A stretch of 60,298 nt of DNA from an uncultured SAR116 cluster alpha proteobacterium (GCA_902550555.1 CACCZR010000010.1:1-60298); one strand, 5' to 3'; positions 1 to 9,189 are shown, numbered from the stretch's first letter. Translations and numbers: made by a program. The notes: generated by a model from the letters alone, not told the origin.

Positions 1-615
1 TAGAAAAAAATTTTCTTGATTATTTAAAACATCAAAATTTAAAGTTTTACATTCAAATAATAAATTACTCTTTAATATAGAATTTTGATCCAAAAATTTA
101 AAATTGAATTGGTTTATTTTTATATTTTTAAAAATGTTTGAATTGTTATCATCAACTCCTCTTAGAAAATTCAATAAAGAACTATTTATAATTTTTAAAT
201 CATGATTTCTTAAAAATTCAAACTGTATTTTGTCTATAAAAATATTTTCAAGCAAGAGCTGATTATTTGTTAATCCTTGAATCAAATCTAATAAACTTAA
301 TTTAATATTTATCTTATTGCTTTTGAGAATAGTTTCGTTTGATTCAGTTATTATTTCTAGATTAGAAATTTTAATACTTAAAAAGTTTTGTAAATCATTA
401 ATTTCTAATCCTATACCTTCAATTATGATTTGGTTTTCGTTAATATTAATTTTATTTGCTAAAAAAGACTGAAACTTTTTTTTACTCTCTGAAAAGTAAT
501 TATCAATAATTATTGGCTCTTTTAAAAAGTACACTTTAGAAAAATAAATGACAAAAATGCCTACTAAAAAAAAAGAAAAAAGTAAAAGCGAGTAATTTAA
601 AAACTTTCTAGTCAT
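1..615 (-). CDS. AsmA/DUF3971-like inner-membrane protein, N-terminal part (cut by window edge)
   Basis: The frame is open for 205 codons from an ATG at 615 and runs off the left edge, so only the N-terminus is visible. An in-frame TAA four codons upstream of that ATG fixes it as the first possible start. Residues 5-28 form one hydrophobic helix of signal-anchor type. The rest is rich in Asn, Ile, Leu and Lys with alternating polar and hydrophobic residues, as in beta-rich AsmA/YhdP-type envelope proteins. The assignment rests on this architecture and on the divergent position next to bcp, which I recall for DUF3971 genes in alphaproteobacteria. It could be another large periplasmic protein. 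Confidence 0.55.
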   Translation of the reverse strand, partial: MTRKFLNYSLLLFSFFLVGIFVIYFSKVYFLKEPIIIDNYFSESKKKFQSFLANKININENQIIIEGIGLEINDLQNFLSIKISNLEIITESNETILKSNKINIKLSLLDLIQGLTNNQLLLENIFIDKIQFEFLRNHDLKIINSSLLNFLRGVDDNNSNIFKNIKINQFNFKFLDQNSILKSNLLFECKTLNFDVLNNQENFFL

Positions 616-642
616 TGATATTTATCAAATTCATTTTTAAGT

Positions 643-671
643 TTGACATGGTCATTAAATATAATATTAAT
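643..671 (+). promoter_or_regulatory. Possible sigma70-type promoter for bcp
   Basis: A perfect TTGACA lies at 643-648 and a weak ATTAAT -10 element follows after 17 bases, about 37 bases before the bcp ATG. The region between the two divergent genes is only 93 bases, so both promoters must be here. The -10 is poor and such matches are common in AT-rich DNA. Confidence 0.3.
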
Positions 672-708
672 TTATGTATGTAAAATTATATATATTTAAG
701 GTTATTTC

Positions 709-1167
709 ATGACAAATATAAATGATAAAATTGAATCTTTTGAGATAGATACCGATCAAGGTAAATTCTATTCTAAAGATCATGCTGGTAAAAATTTAGT
801 TTTATTTTTTTTTCCTAAAGCCGATACCACCGGGTGTACCAAAGAAGCTATATCATTTAGTAAATTGATTAATGAATTTAGAGATTTAAACACTATTGTT
901 ATTGGAATATCAAAAGATACAGTTGAAAAACAAATAAAATTTAAATCAAAACATGATCTAAAATGTATTTTAGCATCAGACGTTGATATTAAGATTTGCT
1001 CTAAATTTGGTGTTTGGGTCGAAAAATCGATGTACGGAAAAAAATATATGGGAATTCAAAGATCTACTTTTTTAATTAATACCGAACAAAAAATTCAACA
1101 TATTTGGAATAAAGTAAAAGTTCCAGGACATGCAGAAGAAGTTTTAGAAGTTATTAAAAAACTATAA
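709..1167 (+). CDS. bcp: Peroxiredoxin of the Bcp/PrxQ family (thiol peroxidase)
   Basis: Reduces hydrogen peroxide and organic peroxides using thioredoxin-type donors in the cytoplasm. The 152 residues match the usual family length. The peroxidatic site reads FPKADTTGCTKE with Cys43, and the late family block FGVWVEKSMYGKKYMGI is present. The resolving Cys usually found five residues after the peroxidatic Cys in E. coli Bcp is Ile48 here. Cys86 and Cys97 remain and might serve as resolving residue, as in PrxQ forms with a Cys in helix 3; otherwise this is a 1-Cys enzyme. Its stop overlaps the convergent prfB stop by 6 bases. Confidence 0.93.
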   Translation: MTNINDKIESFEIDTDQGKFYSKDHAGKNLVLFFFPKADTTGCTKEAISFSKLINEFRDLNTIVIGISKDTVEKQIKFKSKHDLKCILASDVDIKICSKFGVWVEKSMYGKKYMGIQRSTFLINTEQKIQHIWNKVKVPGHAEEVLEVIKKL

Positions 1168-2256
1168 ATTTTTAGCAAGCGCCTCATTTATAAATTGATC
1201 GAGTTCACCATCTAAAACCGCAACTGTATTCCCAGTTTCTACATTAGTTCTTAAGTCTTTTACTAAATTATATGGATGTAATACATAGGATCTAATTTGA
1301 CTTCCCCAACCAATCTCATTTTTTGATGATGATAACAATTCATTTTCTTCTTCTCGTTTCTTTAGTTCCAATTCATACAATTTCGCCTTAAGCATGCTTA
1401 AAGCCTGAGCTTTATTTCTATGTTGTGATCTGTCACTTTGGCACTGAACAATAATTTTTGTTGGCAAATGAGTGATTCTTATTGCTGAATCAGTTTTATT
1501 TACATGCTGACCTCCTGCGCCAGAAGCTCTATATGTGTCAATTTTAAGATCTTTATCATCAATAGTTATATCAATCTCTTCACTAGTTTCGGGATAAACC
1601 CAAACTGATGCAAAGCTAGTATGTCTTCTTGATGATGAGTCAAATGGTGAAATTCTTACCAAACGATGAACACCAGTTTCTGTTCGTGTCCAACCATTTG
1701 CATAATCACCTATAAACATTAATGTACTTGACTTAATGCCCGCTTCTTCACCTGGACTTTCTTCAATAATTTTAACCTTGAAGCCTTTTTTTTCAGCCCA
1801 TCTAAAATACATTCTTTGTAGCATAAGGGCCCAATCTTGAGCTTCTGTTCCACCAGCACCTGCATGTATCTCTAAAAAACAATTTGAAAAATCATTTTGA
1901 TTTGAAAACATTGTTTCAATTTTATACTTACTAGATTTTATCATTAAATTATCTAAAGAATTATTTAATTCGTTAATTAAATTACTATCATTTTCACTTT
2001 CAGCTAATTCAATTAAATCCTTTAGATCAAGATAATCTTGATTAATTTTATTTACTAAATTAATAATATTTTCTTTTAATTTTATCTCTTTCATAACATT
2101 TTGAGCATTTTTGGGATCATTCCAAAAACCATCTGTTTCAGATGTTTTAATAAGAGTTTTTAACTCAGAATTAGATCTATCCCAGTCAATATTATTTTTT
2201 AATAGATCTATATCTTTATGCAAAATTTTAATTTTTTCTGCTATCTCTAGGGGCAT
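1162..2256 (-). CDS. prfB: Peptide chain release factor 2
   Basis: Recognises UGA and UAA stop codons in the ribosomal A site and triggers peptidyl-tRNA hydrolysis. The 364 residues carry the RF2 anticodon-like tripeptide SPF (203-205) and the catalytic GGQ (248-250) in the block SGAGGQHVNKTDSA. The N-terminus aligns from Met1 with other alphaproteobacterial RF2 proteins (WNDP block near residue 45), so the +1 programmed frameshift known from E. coli prfB is not needed here: the gene is one continuous frame. It lies 5 bases after mrcA and is the last gene of the leftward amidase-mrcA-prfB unit. Confidence 0.97.
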   Translation of the reverse strand: MPLEIAEKIKILHKDIDLLKNNIDWDRSNSELKTLIKTSETDGFWNDPKNAQNVMKEIKLKENIINLVNKINQDYLDLKDLIELAESENDSNLINELNNSLDNLMIKSSKYKIETMFSNQNDFSNCFLEIHAGAGGTEAQDWALMLQRMYFRWAEKKGFKVKIIEESPGEEAGIKSSTLMFIGDYANGWTRTETGVHRLVRISPFDSSSRRHTSFASVWVYPETSEEIDITIDDKDLKIDTYRASGAGGQHVNKTDSAIRITHLPTKIIVQCQSDRSQHRNKAQALSMLKAKLYELELKKREEENELLSSSKNEIGWGSQIRSYVLHPYNLVKDLRTNVETGNTVAVLDGELDQFINEALAKNL

Positions 2257-2261
2257 AATTA

Positions 2262-4676
2262 TTAATATAAAGGAGAAAGAGAATTTACAACATCCTTTTC
2301 TTTTGGCGTATCAATTATGTCAAATTCTGACGTTTTATTAGGGAGTTGCCCAGGCTTAAAAGCTTCTATAATATAATTTTTGCTGTTGCTTTTTGCTAAA
2401 AGCCCTGTTTTAGGGTTTACTTTTATAAGTTTAATTCCAGCAGGTCTTCGAAAAGGAACGTCAGTTTTTTTATGTAAAGCTTGTTTCATAAAATCTCTAA
2501 ATATTGGAGCTGCTACAGAACTACCAGTTTCTCTTTTTCCAAGTGTGGCTGGACTATCAAAACCAACAAAAACACCAACAACAAGATCACTAGAGAAACC
2601 AATAAACCACGCATCTTGATTTGAATTTGTAGTACCAGTTTTTCCGGCTAATGTTTTATTAAGCTTGTTAATAAGTTTACCAGTCCCTCTTGTTACAGCT
2701 CCTCGCAACATAGATACCATTTGATAGGCAGAACCAGGATCGGTCACTTGTTCTCTTTCATCTACCAACTTTGGTATATTTGTAAGATCACTGTAATTAT
2801 CTAATTCACAATTTCCACATCTTCTCGTATCATTTTTAAGAATTGTTTTTCCTCTCCTATCTTGTACTCTATCAATAATAATAGGAGAAATTTTTTTACC
2901 TCCATTTACAATCATCGCATAAGCAGTTGTTAATCTCATTAATGTGGTTTCACCAGCGCCAAGTGACATAGACAATAAGCCTGGTAAATTCTCATATATT
3001 CCAAAATTTTTTCCATATTTTTTTATATTTTCCATATTGACTAACAAAGCCAATCTAGCAGTCATTAGATTTCTTGATTTTTCAATTCCTAGCCTTACAG
3101 GACTGGGTCCATAAAACTTTTTTGTGTAATTTGCTGGCTTCCACTTTGGTAAACCTACCCCTTGATCATAAGATAAAGGCGCATCTAAAATTATATCAGT
3201 TGGCTTAATTTTTTTATCTAGAGCAGCTAGATAAACAAATGGTTTAAATGCTGACCCAGGTTGCCTAAAAGCTTGAGTTGCTCTATTAAACTCACTTTTA
3301 GCAAATTGATATCCCCCTGTCATAGCCAAAACACGACCAGTATTTGGATCTATAACAACAATTGCACCATTTACCTTTGGTATTTGAGAAATTGAATAAA
3401 TTGTATCTTGTTTTTTTAACAAGATAACGTCCCCTTTTTTTAAAAATTCATTAAAATTTTGAAATTTTTTTCCATATCCAATTTGTTGCCTATTTTCTTT
3501 ATCTTTATAAATTATTTGTTTTCTAAGCCAGGGTTTACTTTGAAATTTAAGTTCTATTTGGCCATCTAACGTGTAAAGGGAAATTCTATTATCTTTTATC
3601 TTTTTTATTACAGCAATAATTCTTTTTCGAGGAAGACCCACTTCAAATTTAGTAATAATTTTTTTTAATTCATCGTTGCTAACTTTTTTTAAATCAATGT
3701 TATGAATGGCATCTCTCCATCCTTGTCTTTTATCTAAATTTTCTAACCCATTAAATAAAGCTTCATCAGCATATCTCTGGAGTTTTGGATTTAAAGTTGT
3801 TCTAATTGACAAACCTCCTTCATAAAGTGCATCAAAACCAAAACTTTTTAACATTTTTCTTCTTACTTCTTCAGCAAAATACGGTGCTGATGTATCATCT
3901 AAACCTGATGATTTTGTAAGAACTATTTTTCTACTTTGAAATTTATTTTTTTCATTTGCAGTGATATAATTATTTTTATACATCTGATTAAGAACCCAAT
4001 TTCTTCTATTTAATACTCTTTCATAATTCGTTTTTGGATTATATTTACTTGGAGCTTTTGGCAATGTTGCTAGAAAGGCTGCTTCATCTATTGTTAAATC
4101 ATCAAGACTTTTATCAAAATAATTTAAAGCAGCAGCAGCTATACCGTAGGAATTGTATCCTAAATAAATTTCATTAAGATACAATTCTAAAATCTCTTTT
4201 TTTGAAAAAGCTCTTTCTATCCTAATTGCTAATATAGCTTCTTTTATTTTTCTTTCAAAGGTGACTTCTGAGCTTAACAAAAAGTTTTTTGCTACTTGTT
4301 GAGTTATTGTAGATGCACCAACTAATCTTTTTCCTTTTCCATAATTTTTAAAATTTGTTACTAAAGCTCTTGTAATAGCTTGTAAATCAACTCCAATATG
4401 CTTATAAAAATCTTTATCTTCAGCCGATAAAAAAGCTGAAATAATTTTCTTAGGAATTACATCTATTGGTACAAACACTCTTCTTTCTGTAGAATATTCT
4501 TTTAACAAAGCTCCATTTCCTGCATGAACTCTGCTTACAACTGATGGCTCATACTTCGAGAGCTGTCTATAATCTGGTAAGTCTTTTCCAAAATGCCATA
4601 GAATATAAAAAAAAGCACCTACTAGAAGAATTGATATAAAAAAAAGAGTTGTAAATATGAACGTAAATATTTTCAT
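2262..4676 (-). CDS. mrcA: Penicillin-binding protein 1A, bifunctional transglycosylase/transpeptidase
   Basis: Polymerises and cross-links peptidoglycan at the outer face of the inner membrane. The 804 residues fit class A PBPs. A signal anchor spans residues 4-28. The GT51 glycosyltransferase follows with EDKDFYKH (catalytic Glu86) and STITQQVAKN (122-131). Residues about 330-430 form the OB-like insert typical of PBP1A. The transpeptidase has SAFK (Ser475, Lys478), SRN (534-536) and KTGT (679-682). A CGNC pair at 620-623 lies between the last two motifs. The order amidase-mrcA-prfB opposite rne is conserved in alphaproteobacteria and suggests cotranscription. Confidence 0.96.
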   Translation of the reverse strand: MKIFTFIFTTLFFISILLVGAFFYILWHFGKDLPDYRQLSKYEPSVVSRVHAGNGALLKEYSTERRVFVPIDVIPKKIISAFLSAEDKDFYKHIGVDLQAITRALVTNFKNYGKGKRLVGASTITQQVAKNFLLSSEVTFERKIKEAILAIRIERAFSKKEILELYLNEIYLGYNSYGIAAAALNYFDKSLDDLTIDEAAFLATLPKAPSKYNPKTNYERVLNRRNWVLNQMYKNNYITANEKNKFQSRKIVLTKSSGLDDTSAPYFAEEVRRKMLKSFGFDALYEGGLSIRTTLNPKLQRYADEALFNGLENLDKRQGWRDAIHNIDLKKVSNDELKKIITKFEVGLPRKRIIAVIKKIKDNRISLYTLDGQIELKFQSKPWLRKQIIYKDKENRQQIGYGKKFQNFNEFLKKGDVILLKKQDTIYSISQIPKVNGAIVVIDPNTGRVLAMTGGYQFAKSEFNRATQAFRQPGSAFKPFVYLAALDKKIKPTDIILDAPLSYDQGVGLPKWKPANYTKKFYGPSPVRLGIEKSRNLMTARLALLVNMENIKKYGKNFGIYENLPGLLSMSLGAGETTLMRLTTAYAMIVNGGKKISPIIIDRVQDRRGKTILKNDTRRCGNCELDNYSDLTNIPKLVDEREQVTDPGSAYQMVSMLRGAVTRGTGKLINKLNKTLAGKTGTTNSNQDAWFIGFSSDLVVGVFVGFDSPATLGKRETGSSVAAPIFRDFMKQALHKKTDVPFRRPAGIKLIKVNPKTGLLAKSNSKNYIIEAFKPGQLPNKTSEFDIIDTPKEKDVVNSLSPLY

Positions 4677-4723
4677 TTTTTTATTAATACAAAAGAATTT
4701 AGACAGAAATTTGACATAAAACC

Positions 4724-5581
4724 CTAATCAGTCTGATTAAAATAATTTAAAATTGACAATGAAATTATTTTAGAAATTTTTGTTAGATATCTCTTATTAT
4801 TTAACAATTTCTCTTCTCTTTTATTGGTAATAAAACCCAACTCAATCAAAATAGATGGAATTGTTAAGGATTTTAATACTACAAATCCAGCATTTCTGTG
4901 ACCTCTGTTTTTAATAGATATTTTTTTTATATTTCGAATAACAATATTAGCTATTTTCGCACTCTCATTCATTGTTTGTCTTTGAAAAATCTTAATGAGA
5001 TTATCTTTAATCAATGGGTCAGAATGTTGTATCTTAAGTCCTCCAATAAAGTCTGACTTATTTTCTCTCTCTGCAAGCTGTTTTGCTTCCTTATCTGATG
5101 CTTTATCAGAAAGACTAAAAATAGAAAATCCACTTGCTTTTCTATTTTTAGAAGCATCAGCATGAATTGAAATAAATAAATCTGCTTTTGCGTTTTCAGC
5201 AAATTTTACTCTCTCTCTTAAATAAAGATATCTATCATCTATTCTTGTAAGTTTAACTTTTATATTATTCGAGGATAAAGTCGACTTAATTGTTTTCGCA
5301 AATACAAGATTAATGTCTTTTTCAAAAGTCCCATTAACACCTATTGCACCTGGATCTTTTCCACCATGACCCGGGTCAATAACAATTATATATTTTTTAT
5401 TTATTTTTGCTTTTTCTTTTCTAAACTCTGCATCTAGTTTTTTGTTTGTGTAAAGTAATATTTTGTTCGATTTGTCAGCTTGAATATTTTTTTTTCTAAC
5501 TTCTATTTCATTATAAGAACAAGAAGACAAAATTAAAATTACTGTTAAGAAAAATTTTATTAAAAGAAATTTATACATCAT
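4724..5581 (-). CDS. N-acetylmuramoyl-L-alanine amidase (Amidase_3), predicted lipoprotein
   Basis: Cleaves the bond between N-acetylmuramic acid and L-alanine during daughter-cell separation and wall turnover. Zinc ligands are visible at His72 (IDPGHGGKDPGA), Glu87 (GTFEKD) and His140 (SIHADAS), with the catalytic Glu247 in ILIELGFITN. The N-terminus is a hydrophobic signal ending in LSSC with Cys21, which reads as a lipobox; AmiC proteins more often have a cleaved signal and an AMIN domain, and AMIN is absent from these 285 residues. Met2 is an alternative start. First gene of the leftward operon with mrcA and prfB, divergent from rne. Confidence 0.9.
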   Translation of the reverse strand: MMYKFLLIKFFLTVILILSSCSYNEIEVRKKNIQADKSNKILLYTNKKLDAEFRKEKAKINKKYIIVIDPGHGGKDPGAIGVNGTFEKDINLVFAKTIKSTLSSNNIKVKLTRIDDRYLYLRERVKFAENAKADLFISIHADASKNRKASGFSIFSLSDKASDKEAKQLAERENKSDFIGGLKIQHSDPLIKDNLIKIFQRQTMNESAKIANIVIRNIKKISIKNRGHRNAGFVVLKSLTIPSILIELGFITNKREEKLLNNKRYLTKISKIISLSILNYFNQTD

Positions 5582-5622
5582 AATTAAATCTTTAAATTAA
5601 TAATAATAAATCAATAAGTTGC

Positions 5623-5649
5623 TTGATAACAAAATTTTATTAATATACT
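5623..5649 (+). promoter_or_regulatory. Candidate rne promoter
   Basis: TTGATA at 5623-5628 and TATACT at 5644-5649 are separated by 15 bases. If used, transcription would start near 5656 and leave a leader of about 190 bases before rne, which would contain the hairpin at 5760-5802. The short spacer makes this tentative. Confidence 0.3.
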
Positions 5650-5759
5650 GTTAAAAAATTGAATTACACGAATTAATTACAAAAAGATAGTTAGAATAAA
5701 TAAAACATATTGTATTATAGAAATGAACCCTCAAAAAAAAACCTATTTATTTAAAAATA

Positions 5760-5802
5760 AAACACCTAATCATTGTAAAAAAATGAAACTTTTTAGGTGT
5801 TT
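5760..5802 (+). promoter_or_regulatory. Hairpin in the rne leader
   Basis: Perfect 10-base arms AAACACCTAA (5760-5769) and TTAGGTGTTT (5793-5802) enclose a second 5-base stem, TCATT (5770-5774) with AATGA (5782-5786), leaving a bulge of six bases on one side. It lies 44 bases before the rne start and has no T run behind it, so it is not a terminator. In E. coli the rne leader folds into hairpins through which RNase E controls its own mRNA; a similar role here is inference. Confidence 0.5.
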
Positions 5803-5846
5803 CCTTTCAAATTATTCTAACTGTCATCATATATATGGAGATTTTG

Positions 5847-7859
5847 ATGACAAAGAGAATATTAATTGATGCAAGTAACGATCAAGAAACTAGAATTGCA
5901 TCCATACAAAACGATACCATAGAAGATTTTGAATATGAAGTTGTTGGAAAAAAACAACTTAGAGGTAATGTTTATTTGGCAAGAGTTAGCAGAGTTGAAC
6001 CAAGTCTCCAAGCTGCTTTTGTTGAGTACGGTGGAAATAGGCAAGGATTTTTAGCTTTTAGTGAAATTCACCCTGACTATTATCGTATTCCTGTAGAAGA
6101 TAGAACAAAATTATTAGAAACAGTTTCCAAAGAAGTAAGTGTTGATGATGAAATTCAAATTAATAACGATGAAAATATTGATGATGAATTTCAAGAAAAT
6201 AAAGACTTTAAAAAAATAAAGAATAAACTTTATAAAAACTACAAAATCCAAGAAGTAATTTCTAAAGGACAAATTATATTAGTTCAAATTGTTAAAGAAG
6301 AGAGAGGCAATAAAGGAGCTGCATTAACTTCTTATTTATCATTAGCAGGCAGATATTGCGTTTTAATGCCCAATACTCCTAAAGGTGGTGGAATTAGTAG
6401 AAAAATTTCAACTTCAACTGATCGTCAAAGATTAAAAAAAGTTTTGGAAGGTCTTAACTTAGATAAAGGAATGGCATTGATTATTCGAACAGCTGGTAGC
6501 AAAAGAACAAAGGTTGAAATCAAAAGAGATTTTCAAAATCTTATTACGATGTGGGAAGATATAAAAAATAAAACAATTAAATCTAATGCTCCAAACTTAA
6601 TTCACGATGAAGGTTCTATTATAAAAAGAGCAGTCCGTGATATGTATAATAGTGATGTTGAGGAAGTGTTAGTTCAAGGTGAACAAGCATTTAAAACTTG
6701 TAAAAGTTACATGAAGTCATTGATGCCTAGTCATACAAAAAAAATTCAACATTATTCTGATAATCACGTTTTACTTTTCCAAAAATTTGGTGTTGATACA
6801 CAACTGTCTGATATATTTAAACCAATAGTAAATTTAAAATCTGGTGGATATCTAGTTATAAATCATACAGAAGCTCTCGTTGCTGTTGATGTAAATTCAG
6901 GTAAAGCAACAAGAGAAAGGTCTATTGAAAAAACTGCATTTCAAACAAACCTAGAAGCCGCTCAAGAATTTGCAAGACAAGCTAAATTAAGAGACCTCTC
7001 CGGATTAATTGTAATAGACTTTATAGATATGGAAGATTATAAAAATCGAATAACAATAGAAAGAAAATTAAAAGAGGCCTTCAAACAAGATAGAGCCAGA
7101 ATCCAAATTGGTGAGATAAGCTCTTTTGGTCTTTTAGAACTTTCAAGACAAAGATTAAGATTGTCTGTTTCTGAAACAACCACTGAAGTTTGTAATTTTT
7201 GTGGTGGAGTTGGTCGTATTCAATCATCTGAGGTTACCTCTATGCAAATATTGAGGGAAGTTGAAGATAGTTTAGTTAAAAGCAACCAAAATGAAATATC
7301 AATTTCAATTCATTCAAGTATGTCAGCTTATATTTTAAATAATAAAAAGCAAAATATATTTGATATTGAAAACAGACATAAAGCTAAAATTATTTTTAAT
7401 ATTGATAATAATCTAACTATTTCAGACTATAAACTTGAAAATAATGATGATAGAAAAATTGTTGATTTAAAAGCAGAAAATCAATACAAGGAGCAAATAT
7501 CAAAAAAGAGAAAAAATCAAAAAAAATTACGTGATAATAATGATACTTTAAATGAAACTGATACTGATTTAGATAAAAAAAAGGAACCATCTTCAATAGA
7601 GAAAAAAAACAAAAGAGGTCCCAATAAAACTAAACGCACTAAAAAGAAAGACAACTTAGAAATTGAAAACTTTGAGCAAAAAGTCGGGTCTATTGAGAAA
7701 ATCTCACAAAAAGCATCAGACATAAATGAGATTTTAGATAATGGAAAAAAGAAATCTACAAGTAGAAAAACAAAATCTTCTACTAAAATTGATGTTGTCA
7801 ATTTAGATTCTGAAAAAAATAAAGTTAAAACCAAAAAAACTGGATGGTGGAATAATTAA
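5847..7859 (+). CDS. rne: Ribonuclease E/G family endoribonuclease
   Basis: Initiates mRNA decay and processes rRNA and tRNA precursors, cutting single-stranded AU-rich RNA. I place the start at ATG 5847, preceded by GGAG at 5837-5840, because family members begin M-x-x-x-ILIDAS; an in-frame ATG at 5835 would overlap that Shine-Dalgarno site. Product of 670 residues. The S1 domain (about 36-135) holds an acidic insert at 92-125. Metal-binding Asp348 (VAVDVNSGK) and Asp391 (IVIDFIDMED) mark the DNase I-like site and C449-x2-C452 is the Zn-link. Residues about 520-670 are a Lys/Asn-rich, probably disordered tail ending GWWNN, resembling the GWW end of other alphaproteobacterial RNase E proteins. 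Confidence 0.95.
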   Translation: MTKRILIDASNDQETRIASIQNDTIEDFEYEVVGKKQLRGNVYLARVSRVEPSLQAAFVEYGGNRQGFLAFSEIHPDYYRIPVEDRTKLLETVSKEVSVDDEIQINNDENIDDEFQENKDFKKIKNKLYKNYKIQEVISKGQIILVQIVKEERGNKGAALTSYLSLAGRYCVLMPNTPKGGGISRKISTSTDRQRLKKVLEGLNLDKGMALIIRTAGSKRTKVEIKRDFQNLITMWEDIKNKTIKSNAPNLIHDEGSIIKRAVRDMYNSDVEEVLVQGEQAFKTCKSYMKSLMPSHTKKIQHYSDNHVLLFQKFGVDTQLSDIFKPIVNLKSGGYLVINHTEALVAVDVNSGKATRERSIEKTAFQTNLEAAQEFARQAKLRDLSGLIVIDFIDMEDYKNRITIERKLKEAFKQDRARIQIGEISSFGLLELSRQRLRLSVSETTTEVCNFCGGVGRIQSSEVTSMQILREVEDSLVKSNQNEISISIHSSMSAYILNNKKQNIFDIENRHKAKIIFNIDNNLTISDYKLENNDDRKIVDLKAENQYKEQISKKRKNQKKLRDNNDTLNETDTDLDKKKEPSSIEKKNKRGPNKTKRTKKKDNLEIENFEQKVGSIEKISQKASDINEILDNGKKKSTSRKTKSSTKIDVVNLDSEKNKVKTKKTGWWNN

Positions 7860-7869
7860 ATTTAATTGT

Positions 7870-9189
7870 ATAAAAATTTATGTAAGTTTATTTTTTATAT
7901 TTTTTACATCAAATGTTTTTGCTAAAAATATAAATATTATTAGAGACTCAGAGATTGAGTTTTTTTTGCAAGATTTAATTAATAATTTTTTAATAAACGA
8001 AGATATTAAAAACTCATCTATCAAACCTTTAATTGTTATTGACAATTCAATGAATGCCTTTGTAACAGGAAACAATCACATTTATATACATACTGGTTTA
8101 TTAGAAAATTTAGATTCATATGAGGAATTGGAAGGAATAATAGCTCATGAAATTGGACACTTAAAATTAGGACATGTGGAAAGTAGGAGAATTTTATCCA
8201 AAAAAAATTCAAATCTCATAAATATTGGTATTTTTGCTTTGCTTGGTGCCACATTAGCTGGCTCAGATAATAATTTAAATGGCTCAATATTAATTGGAAC
8301 CGATTTTTTTAATAAAAAACAATTTAAATATAATCGTACTCAAGAATTAGAAGCTGATATTTTTTCAATAAAGGCTCTTAATAAATTAAAAAAAAGTTCA
8401 ATTGGTTTGAATAAATTTTTTAAAAAAATTGAAGAAAGAAATAAACTTTTTCCAAAAAAAAATAATTATTATACTTCTCATCCTAATTCAGAAAATAGAT
8501 TAGAACTTATAAATAGTCTTTCTCATTTCAGGAATAATAATCTTAACACTACAATTTATTATAAAAATCTTGAATTAGATTTACAAAAACTAAAAATCAA
8601 GCTCACAGCTTACACAAAAAATAAACAAAAATTTAATATAATTAAAAAAAACCTAAAAGAGAGAAATAAACTTTTTTATTCTTCTATAAACTATTATTTA
8701 AACCACAACATTCCAGCTTCAATAAAAAAAGCTATAGAACTTGAAGAACAAAATAAAAACAATCCATTTGCTAAAGAAATGATTGGAAGTTTATACTTCA
8801 TCGGAGGCAATTATAGAAAAGCTTCATTACATTATAGCCAAGCCATAGATAAATTTAATAAATTAAAAATTTCTCCTCCTCCAAATATCAAATTGTCACT
8901 TGCAAAATCACTAATAGAAATTAATGATGAAAAATCATTAAAAAAATCACTTTTAATTTTAGAGGAACTTATACCAATGAAATATAATTCTATATATTTT
9001 TGGAAATTAATTGGAATAACTGCTAATAAATTAGGAAACAAATCAGCCAGCATGGTAGCTATAGCTGAAGAGAAAATTTTAAAAAAACAATATGATAAAG
9101 CTAAAATCTTTGCATCTAAAGCATTAAAGTATAAAAATATTAAAACTTTGTATAAAATGAGAGCTTCAGATATTATAAATTTTAAATAA
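7870..9189 (+). CDS. Secreted M48 family metalloprotease with C-terminal TPR-like region (BepA-like), rare start codon
   Basis: Zinc protease for quality control in the periplasm. HEIGH gives His93, Glu94 and His97 (numbered from 7870); the third ligand lies in QELEADIF near residue 160. The last 200 residues are helical repeats of TPR type. Similarity to alphaproteobacterial homologues starts at IRDSEIE, upstream of the first TTG (7966) and the first in-frame ATG (near 8051). Before it, codons 7870-7923 encode a signal peptide (KIYVSLFFIFFTSNVFA). The frame back to the stop at 7804 has no ATG, GTG or TTG. Candidates are ATA 7870 (reads like MK-hydrophobic), or ATA 7852 and ATT 7855 behind GGTGG and overlapping the rne stop. 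Exact start uncertain. Confidence 0.88.
   Translation: MKIYVSLFFIFFTSNVFAKNINIIRDSEIEFFLQDLINNFLINEDIKNSSIKPLIVIDNSMNAFVTGNNHIYIHTGLLENLDSYEELEGIIAHEIGHLKLGHVESRRILSKKNSNLINIGIFALLGATLAGSDNNLNGSILIGTDFFNKKQFKYNRTQELEADIFSIKALNKLKKSSIGLNKFFKKIEERNKLFPKKNNYYTSHPNSENRLELINSLSHFRNNNLNTTIYYKNLELDLQKLKIKLTAYTKNKQKFNIIKKNLKERNKLFYSSINYYLNHNIPASIKKAIELEEQNKNNPFAKEMIGSLYFIGGNYRKASLHYSQAIDKFNKLKISPPPNIKLSLAKSLIEINDEKSLKKSLLILEELIPMKYNSIYFWKLIGITANKLGNKSASMVAIAEEKILKKQYDKAKIFASKALKYKNIKTLYKMRASDIINFK

Noticed and set aside
2180-2256. Programmed +1 frameshift in prfB
   Set aside because: The full RF2 N-terminus is encoded in one frame from the ATG at 2256 and there is no internal TGA.
5723-5869. A 48-codon open frame in the rne leader overlapping the rne start, as a possible leader peptide
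   Set aside because: It has no Shine-Dalgarno sequence, its middle is the hairpin sequence, and the amino-acid composition follows base composition. Nothing supports translation.
7517-7834. Long antisense frame across the rne tail
   Set aside because: It is the mirror of the Lys/Asn/Ser-rich tail codons, gives a Phe/Ser/Leu-rich product with no recognisable domain and has no ribosome site.
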